Part shown: positions 58,867 through 64,000 of the stretch, one piece after another
Layout of the letters: the number at the start of each line of letters is the position of its first letter
Numbering within the stretch: position 1 is the first letter of the stretch
Assembly: GCA_964481425.1 (NCBI GenBank)
Contig: CAYZTM010000013.1
Span: 1-64,000 of the forward strand
Length of the DNA: 64,000 nt
From: MKUN01 sp964481425
GTDB taxonomy: Bacteria; Bacteroidota; Bacteroidia; Chitinophagales; Chitinophagaceae
Direction: 5' to 3'
The notes under the pieces: generated by a model
What the model saw: the letters and a program-made list of their open reading frames with translations, nothing else
Databases searched by the model: none
Told to the model about the DNA's origin: nothing
Program-made: the position numbers and the translations under genes

Positions 58867-59313
58867 CTATTGTATTTGTGCTATGGTCTGGTTGGCCCAG
58901 TCATCTATGGCCTTTTTCTGTTCCGGGCTCAGCACGGCATCTTTATGTATCCACAGGTAGCTGTCCAGCGGCATTTTGTCCTTGTCCACCAGTTTGATCA
59001 CCTTTTGCAATTTCTTCACTTGTTTTTGCTTATCCAGCGTGCCGAACTGAGAGAAGTTAAGATGTCTTTTCCCTTCGCTTATGTGGTCATTCAGCCACCA
59101 TGCCACCGGCTGCACCTGGTTGTACCAGGGGTAGCGTGTGCTGTCGCTGTGACAGTCGTAGCAGGCCACGCGCATGATAGACTTTACATTTTCCGGCATC
59201 GGGTATATTGCCTCTATATGTTGAGGCCCGCGTGCTGCTATGTTTTTAGCCGGGCGTATGAACTGGATGACGATGAAAGCCAGTACAAGGAAAATGATGA
59301 TCTTTTTAAGCAT
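58867..59313 (-). CDS. Heme-binding domain protein
   Basis: A 148-residue protein anchored by one N-terminal membrane helix (KKIIIFLVLAFIVIQF) with a heme c motif CYDCH in VACYDCHSDSTRYPWYNQVQ and PVAWWLNDHISEGKRHLNFS, as in the Bacteroidota haem-binding domain family. It probably sits in the periplasm as a small cytochrome. First gene of a possible two-gene unit with xth; the partner does not suggest a pathway. Confidence 0.9.
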   Translation of the reverse strand: MLKKIIIFLVLAFIVIQFIRPAKNIAARGPQHIEAIYPMPENVKSIMRVACYDCHSDSTRYPWYNQVQPVAWWLNDHISEGKRHLNFSQFGTLDKQKQVKKLQKVIKLVDKDKMPLDSYLWIHKDAVLSPEQKKAIDDWANQTIAQIQ

Positions 59314-59340
59314 AAAACAAGTTTGTTCCCTTTTTAAATG

Positions 59341-59370
59341 AATAGCCCCAAACCAATGTTCGGGGCTATT
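59341..59370 (-). terminator. Hairpin after the S9 peptidase gene
   Basis: AATAGCCCC (59341-59349) pairs with GGGGCTATT (59362-59370), 9 bp with a 12-nt loop, 36 nt beyond the stop of the peptidase gene. The T-run on the minus strand is poor, so strength is uncertain. Confidence 0.6.
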
Positions 59371-59405
59371 AAAGTAAGCAATTTTTTGATTTGCGATCGG
59401 GGGTA

Positions 59406-61430
59406 TTAATGCAGTGTTTCCTTCAGCCAGTTAAAGAATTCCCTGTGCCAGGCTATACCGTTCTGTGCATGCAGTACCCAGTGGTTCTCATTGGGCAGGT
59501 ACAGCAGCCTGCTCTTAATGCCATGGAGTTGTGCCGCCTGGAAAGCCTCAAGGCCTTGTTCCACGGGTACACGGTAATCGATACCACCCTGCACGATCAT
59601 GATCGGTGCTGTCCATTTGTTCACGAAATTACTGGGGTTGAATTTCTCATAGCTCTTCGCAGCCGCTGTTTCCCAGTAAGCGCCGCCTATGTCCCAGTTG
59701 GCGAACCACAGCTCTTCTGTAGTGCCATACCAGCTTTTCAGGTCAAAAAGGCCATCGTGGGCAATAAAGGTCTTAAAACGTCCTTCGTGCATACCCGCCA
59801 GCATATATACGCTGTAGCCGCCATAGCTGGCGCCTATGCAGCCCAGCCTGCTTTTGTCCACATAGCTTTCCTGCGACACATCGTCTATAGCAGCAAGGTA
59901 GTCCTGCATAGGGGTGCCTCCCCAGTCTTTACTAATCTCTTCGTTCCATGCGGTACCAAAGCCGGGCAGACCATGACGGTTAGGTGCTACTATTATGTAG
60001 TCATTCGCCGCCATAAGCTGGAAGTTCCAGCGGAAGCTGTAGAATTGTGATACCTCCGCCTGCGGGCCTCCCTGGCAATAGAGCAGGGTAGCATATTTCT
60101 TATGCGGGTTAAAGTCCGGCGGATAGATCACCCAGGTAGCCATCTTTTTGCCATCCTTCAGGGTCACCTTCCGCATTTCCACTTTACCCATTTTTATCGA
60201 GTTATATATATCGTCATTCTCGTGCGTTACCTGGTGCATACTGCCATCCTTGCGGTTAACGGCATATATCTCGTTGGCATGGTTCATATCGCAGCGGGTT
60301 ACGATCATCTCATCCTTACCTTCGCCCACTATGCCGGTAATGTCAAATTGGCCCTCGGTGGCCTGGCGTATCTCGGGGCGGGTAGTTTGTTTGATGTCAC
60401 CGGGTATGTATGCTTCAAACAGTTGCTGGGTACCTTTCCATGGTGCCGAGAAGTAGATGTTGCCATTGTTCACCCATGAGAAACCGTCCACGGTACCATC
60501 CCATCCATCGGTTACATTTATTTTCCATGCCGAAGAAGGTGCATCGAGTTCCGCAACCATTATATTGTTCTTGTCCGATTCGTAACCGTCATGGGCCATG
60601 CTCAGCCATGCTATACGCCTGCCGTCAGGGCTGAAAGCGGGTTGGGTATCATAACCATCCATCCCTGCGGTCCAGTTTACAGTACGGTGGGCCACTACAT
60701 CATAATAGTACAGGTCCGTATTGGTGCTTATTGCATAGGCCTTGCCTGTTTTCTTCTTGCACACATATACCAAGCCTTTACTGTTAGGCCGCCATACCAT
60801 GTCTTCCGGCCCGCCAAAAGGTTTTTGCGGGCAGTCATACGGCTCGTCGGCCATTATGTCTATTGCCTTGTTCTTTTTTACATCGGCTATGAATACATGC
60901 GAGAATTTACCGTCTTCCCATGTATCCCAGTGGCGGTACATCAGGTCGTTGTACACCTGCATGGTCGACTTTGGCAGATCTGGGAATATATCTTTCGCCA
61001 ATATGGGTGTCACCATTACATCTTTGGAGAATGCAATGTAGCGGCCATTGGGCGATACTTTTATGTTCTCTGCATCCTGAAGCCCGCTATAGAAGGTCCT
61101 CCACGTTTTGCCGTTATCCTGGCTCGAGAAGAGGGTCTTGCCGTCGGTAGCATACCATACGTTCTTGTCGCGTTGCACGATGTCCTTTCCTTCGGCTACT
61201 GAGTATTCCCGTTTTTCACCTGTAGTGGTGTTGATCACGTAATGTTTGGTACTGCTCTTTTCGGTATGCCAGTCATACTGTTTTGCTGCATAGTATATGC
61301 GGTCGCCGTTTGGCGATATACCTTCCCCGCTTACGCGTTTCAGGCTCCACAGCATTTCAGGGGTCATGCGGCTTTGCGCATTCACTCCGATTGAGGCCAG
61401 TAGTAAAACCGGTATTATTAGTTTTTTCAT
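59406..61430 (-). CDS. S9 family serine peptidase (DPP IV/acylaminoacyl peptidase type)
   Basis: A 674-residue exported peptidase: signal peptide (about 1-18), beta-propeller (about 30-420; PNGDRIYYAAKQYDW, SPDGRRIAWLSMAHDGYES) and alpha/beta hydrolase domain. Catalytic triad: Ser in GCIGASYGGYSVY (about residue 534), Asp in VQGGIDYRVPVEQG and His in NENHWVLHAQNG. Probably a periplasmic or surface dipeptidyl or oligopeptidase that feeds amino acid uptake. Confidence 0.93.
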   Translation of the reverse strand: MKKLIIPVLLLASIGVNAQSRMTPEMLWSLKRVSGEGISPNGDRIYYAAKQYDWHTEKSSTKHYVINTTTGEKREYSVAEGKDIVQRDKNVWYATDGKTLFSSQDNGKTWRTFYSGLQDAENIKVSPNGRYIAFSKDVMVTPILAKDIFPDLPKSTMQVYNDLMYRHWDTWEDGKFSHVFIADVKKNKAIDIMADEPYDCPQKPFGGPEDMVWRPNSKGLVYVCKKKTGKAYAISTNTDLYYYDVVAHRTVNWTAGMDGYDTQPAFSPDGRRIAWLSMAHDGYESDKNNIMVAELDAPSSAWKINVTDGWDGTVDGFSWVNNGNIYFSAPWKGTQQLFEAYIPGDIKQTTRPEIRQATEGQFDITGIVGEGKDEMIVTRCDMNHANEIYAVNRKDGSMHQVTHENDDIYNSIKMGKVEMRKVTLKDGKKMATWVIYPPDFNPHKKYATLLYCQGGPQAEVSQFYSFRWNFQLMAANDYIIVAPNRHGLPGFGTAWNEEISKDWGGTPMQDYLAAIDDVSQESYVDKSRLGCIGASYGGYSVYMLAGMHEGRFKTFIAHDGLFDLKSWYGTTEELWFANWDIGGAYWETAAAKSYEKFNPSNFVNKWTAPIMIVQGGIDYRVPVEQGLEAFQAAQLHGIKSRLLYLPNENHWVLHAQNGIAWHREFFNWLKETLH

Positions 61431-61458
61431 ATCTTTTGCTTACAGTTTGGCAAAATAA

Positions 61459-62934
61459 TCATTTTCTCTTTTGCTCGTTACCTTTTTCCTTTTCAGCCCC
61501 AATCCTGGGCTTCTTTGGGGGCTCAAAGTCTATATTGTTTTCCCAGCCGGCTTTTAGCGATACGGTGCCCATGTATGGGATCACCATTTCCGGTTGCCGG
61601 TGCGCCAGCAGGTCCCCGGTATCCCATTTGCCGTTGCCATTTGCATCGTCTATTACCAGCATGGTGTAGGTGCCTGGTTTCAGCAGGGTTTTCTTTACTA
61701 TCGTATCCGTTACGGGTGCCAGGTGCACCGTATCCTTATCCTTCTTGATTAGCAGCAGGTAGCGCTTGTCCAGGTATTTAGCCGGCAGGTGCACGTTCAG
61801 CTTGCCATAATCATCTTCGTCTTGTGTGCGGAAGGCATATTTCGATGGCATGGCTTCATGGCCCGATGTATCTTTTGCAAAGCCCTTTTTCAATTTGAGG
61901 GTATACAAGGTGTTTTGTTTCCATTGGGCATGGAGCAGCAATACATTTTTTCGGATGCTGTCACGCATCACGCTTACGCTCTCTTGCTTGTCTGTGGTGT
62001 CCAGGTACAGGCCTATATGCCCGGCATTTATACTATCTATTTCATTATTGAAGGTTATTTCTATCGGGGTCGTTACGTCTTTAGTGCGCTTGCTTTTATT
62101 CGTGGTATCTACATTCAGGGTATAGCTCAGTTCTTTGGGAGCTTCCGCTTTACTGCCCAGCCTGCGGCCCGATCTCAGGCTGTCTGAACTGAATTTTGCG
62201 GTATCTACCGCTTCTGGGAATATCCTCAGCGATACGTTCACATTACTGTCACCCGGGCGTACGGTCTTTTCGGTAAATGCTATCCATTCATTCAGCCCGT
62301 CATATACCAGGTTCTCATTGGCATCACGCAGCGCGAATATCCTAAGGTTCCTTCCGGGCAATCCTTTTATGGAAAAGCGCCCGTTCTCCACCTTACCTAC
62401 ATACAAGGGCTTTTCACGCAATACTGCACTATCGGTCTTATTACCATTATACAGTAGCACATAAGACCCGCTGTCAGGCATGCCTGTAACGGCATTGGTC
62501 ACCTCACCGCTTATTTCCAGCGAGTCAAAATAACTGCCGGTACTGAACGTGTAGCTGTAGCCGCTGAAGGCATTTCCTTCATGCAGGTCTTTGATTGCTT
62601 TACCGAACGATATGCGGTAGGTGGTATTGTCCTGCAGCAAAGTATCATCGATCTTTACCGTCACTTTTTTATAGGCCCCGGTCACACTTATCGGTATGGG
62701 TAGGATGGGGGAGATGACCACTTCCTTTGCGGCATCGCTAACATTGATGAACTCGTTGAATTTCAGCTCCAGTTTGGTCACCCTTGTGTTCAGCATCGAG
62801 TCTTTAGGGCTCACCGATACCAGTTTGGGAGGCTGGGTATCCTTTTTGCCGCCGGGCAGCGTACTGATATTGGCGCAGCCACCGGCCGTTACGGCTAACA
62901 TAAATAATACAATAAGGCCGCGAAAACCATTCAT
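61459..62934 (-). CDS. Ig-like domain lipoprotein
   Basis: A 491-residue lipoprotein; start 62934 gives MNGFRGLIVLFMLAVTAGGC (Cys 20). First domain is Big_5-like (about 30-140; PPKLVSVSPKDSMLNTRVTK, YRISFGKAIKDLHEGNA), then beta-sandwich domains (SGEVTNAVTGMPDSGSYVLL) and a second Ig-like region (TPIEITFNNEIDSINAGHIG), ending with a charged tail. Common in Bacteroidota as a surface or periplasmic anchor; role unknown. Downstream on the minus strand is the S9 peptidase, 28 nt away, so the two may form an operon. Confidence 0.85.
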   Translation of the reverse strand: MNGFRGLIVLFMLAVTAGGCANISTLPGGKKDTQPPKLVSVSPKDSMLNTRVTKLELKFNEFINVSDAAKEVVISPILPIPISVTGAYKKVTVKIDDTLLQDNTTYRISFGKAIKDLHEGNAFSGYSYTFSTGSYFDSLEISGEVTNAVTGMPDSGSYVLLYNGNKTDSAVLREKPLYVGKVENGRFSIKGLPGRNLRIFALRDANENLVYDGLNEWIAFTEKTVRPGDSNVNVSLRIFPEAVDTAKFSSDSLRSGRRLGSKAEAPKELSYTLNVDTTNKSKRTKDVTTPIEITFNNEIDSINAGHIGLYLDTTDKQESVSVMRDSIRKNVLLLHAQWKQNTLYTLKLKKGFAKDTSGHEAMPSKYAFRTQDEDDYGKLNVHLPAKYLDKRYLLLIKKDKDTVHLAPVTDTIVKKTLLKPGTYTMLVIDDANGNGKWDTGDLLAHRQPEMVIPYMGTVSLKAGWENNIDFEPPKKPRIGAEKEKGNEQKRK

Positions 62935-63040
62935 TTGTGCCCAAAAATAACACATAAGCGCTTACCTAACCTATTTTACCTTTTAGTACGTCTTTTATAC
63001 TGTTACGGCAAATTTGCATTATCGATATGCAAAAATGTCG

Positions 63041-63048
63041 TATGTTTG
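63041..63048 (+). promoter_or_regulatory. -7 box (TATGTTTG) for the first glutathione peroxidase
   Basis: TATGTTTG with a TTTG at 63013-63016 about 24 nt upstream, slightly longer than the usual spacer. Leader about 20 nt before ATG 63074. Confidence 0.6.
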
Positions 63049-63073
63049 TTGTAAAGGTTAAAAACTCTTTATT

Positions 63074-63616
63074 ATGCTATTTTCAATACTACTCTTTATC
63101 AAATTCTTATTTGTGCCTGCACCAAAGTCTGAGGCCGTTCCTCAAAGTATCTATGATTTTAAGGTTGAGTCGCTTACCGGCGGTACTATCGATTTTTCCG
63201 CTTTTAAAGGCAAGAAGATACTGATCGTCAACACAGCTTCCCAGTGTGGTAACACATTCCAATACGGTGAGTTGGAAAAGATATATCAGAAAGACAAGGA
63301 TAAATTGGTCATCGTAGGCTTCCCCGCCAATAATTTTGGTCACCAGGAGCCGGGCAATAACCAGGAGATCGCCGAATTCTGCAAAAAGAATTACAGCGTT
63401 ACTTTCCCCATGGCTGCCAAAATATCGGTTAAAGGCGATGACATGGCCCCCATATACCACTGGCTTACTGAGAAAAAGTATAATGGCTACAAGGATAGCG
63501 AGGTAACCTGGAACTTTCAGAAATACCTGATCGATGAACATGGTAAGCTGATAGCTGTATTCGATCCGGGCATGAGCCCGATGCGTACGATGATCCTCAA
63601 TGCCCTCGAAAAATAA
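63074..63616 (+). CDS. Glutathione peroxidase family protein, copy 1
   Basis: A 180-residue thiol peroxidase. The N-terminus has a hydrophobic helix (LFSILLFIKFLFVP) and may be a signal peptide or anchor. Catalytic Cys is C58 in LIVNTASQCGNTFQYGELE; FPANNFGHQEPG with the Gln and VTWNFQKYLID with the Trp complete the tetrad. It uses Cys rather than selenocysteine and in bacteria is likely reduced by thioredoxin. A close paralogue starts 64 nt downstream. Confidence 0.92.
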   Translation: MLFSILLFIKFLFVPAPKSEAVPQSIYDFKVESLTGGTIDFSAFKGKKILIVNTASQCGNTFQYGELEKIYQKDKDKLVIVGFPANNFGHQEPGNNQEIAEFCKKNYSVTFPMAAKISVKGDDMAPIYHWLTEKKYNGYKDSEVTWNFQKYLIDEHGKLIAVFDPGMSPMRTMILNALEK

Positions 63617-63637
63617 TTTACAATTTTGTTAGCATAG

Positions 63638-63665
63638 GCCCGGCGTTCATGCCGGGCTTTTTTTT
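63638..63665 (+). terminator. Terminator between the two glutathione peroxidase genes
   Basis: GCCCGGC (63638-63644) pairs with GCCGGGC (63651-63657), followed by a T-run to 63665. It separates the tandem genes into two transcripts. Confidence 0.9.
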
Positions 63666-63679
63666 GCGTAAATTTGTAG

Positions 63680-64000
63680 ATGCAGTTATTGAAGCAGGGT
63701 ATTTTGATATTAGGGGCCTTCTTTTCATTTTTTTCAAAAGCAGCAGCGCAGGATCATATTCCGCAAAGTATTTACGATTTTAAGGTGGACGGGCTTACCG
63801 GTGGTGCTATTGACTTCTCGGCATTTAAAGGCAAAAAGATACTCATCGTAAATACGGCTTCTCATTGTACCTATACGCCTCAATATGAGCAGCTTGAAGC
63901 ACTTTATAAGAAGTATAAGGGCAGGTTGGTGATAGTTGGTTTCCCCAGTAATAATTTCTTTTTCGAGGAGCGCGGGAGTAACAATGAGATAGCTGAATTC
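63680..64000 (+). CDS. Glutathione peroxidase family protein, copy 2 (cut by window end)
   Basis: Start ATG 63680 (MQLLKQGILILGAFFSFFSK) and 107 codons reach the window end without a stop. Signal peptide to SKAAAQ, then PQSIYDFKVDGLTGGAIDFS, very like copy 1, catalytic C63 in NTASHCTYTPQYEQLE and FPSNNFFFEERGSNNEIAEF. The GHQEP segment of copy 1, which carries the active Gln, is replaced by FFEERG; if the alignment is right, this paralogue lacks that residue. A TAAATTTG 3 nt before the ATG may mean a leaderless transcript. Confidence 0.88.
   Translation, partial: MQLLKQGILILGAFFSFFSKAAAQDHIPQSIYDFKVDGLTGGAIDFSAFKGKKILIVNTASHCTYTPQYEQLEALYKKYKGRLVIVGFPSNNFFFEERGSNNEIAEF

Noticed and set aside
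59..60000. tRNA, rRNA or tmRNA genes
   Set aside because: No cloverleaf with CCA-type end or rRNA-like conserved stretches was noticed by eye in the intergenic DNA; a covariance-model scan would settle this.

Overview
The window reads as a chromosomal segment of a Bacteroidota bacterium, most likely from the Chitinophagaceae/Chitinophagales side. The evidence is: several start regions carry the Bacteroidota promoter form TTG-N17..21-TANNTTTG; at least four exported proteins end in type A type IX secretion (T9SS) sorting domains; families largely confined to the phylum occur (DUF6452/DUF6048, DUF5686, DUF4412, DUF2027-Smr); and Shine-Dalgarno sequences are mostly weak or absent. No rRNA, tRNA, prophage or CRISPR array was recognised.

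Layout. 0-2.3 kb: replicative helicase dnaB (minus strand) and a gene-free stretch with a 34-nt tandem repeat and DnaA-box-like sequences. 2.2-6.1 kb: pheT, a short coiled-coil protein and a DUF6452 lipoprotein/DUF6048 barrel pair in one overlapping run. 6.1-13 kb: DUF58 protein, DUF4412 and META-domain exported proteins, a cytochrome c/copper monooxygenase-like T9SS protein, a family 9 glycosyltransferase, a VOC protein and a GOB-like subclass B3 metallo-beta-lactamase. 13.1-17 kb: an accessory stretch with a tandem pair of His-rich lipoproteins, a secreted protein, an HNH-type nuclease between two copies of a 53-bp hairpin repeat, a gene fragment and a HEPN-like protein. 17.1-27 kb: valS, arginase, a TamA/BamA-type barrel lipoprotein, an rRNA/tRNA methyltransferase, DUF4476 protein, PAP2 phosphatase and a methyltransferase. 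26.8-27.7 kb: a REP-associated tyrosine transposase with its palindromic repeats on both sides. 27.7-37 kb: DUF2330 plus an orphan RnfD/NqrB-like protein, a TPR protein, glucose/galactose transporter facing a ROK glucokinase, DUF1223 protein, OmpA lipoprotein and a TonB-dependent receptor. 37.4-44.5 kb: porin plus ammonium transporter operon, two T9SS cargo proteins, rdgB-smr pair. 44.6-53 kb: mgtE, PorT-like barrel, T9SS protein, small lipoproteins and two tiny membrane proteins, mtgA, OmpA-like protein, and a blaI-blaR-type operon with a 20-bp-phased triple operator. 53-64 kb: trpS, deoxynucleoside kinase, DUF5686 protein, a tandem pair of ~30-residue hydrophobic peptide genes each with its own promoter and terminator, xth, a heme-binding protein, an S9 peptidase, an Ig-like lipoprotein and two tandem glutathione peroxidases, the second cut by the window end.

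The strongest items for follow-up are: (i) the duplicated tiny-peptide transcription units at 57.6-58.1 kb; (ii) an SSB-like acidic tip on a glycine-rich tail of DnaB; (iii) a TGGC-plus-T-run element shared by six exported-protein genes, possibly a sigma-54-type promoter; (iv) the REP transposase array; (v) the HNH/HEPN accessory stretch; (vi) the phased BlaI operator in front of a sensor protease that ends in a TonB domain and has no beta-lactamase gene beside it.

All calls come from reading the sequence and from knowledge of protein families; no database search was run.
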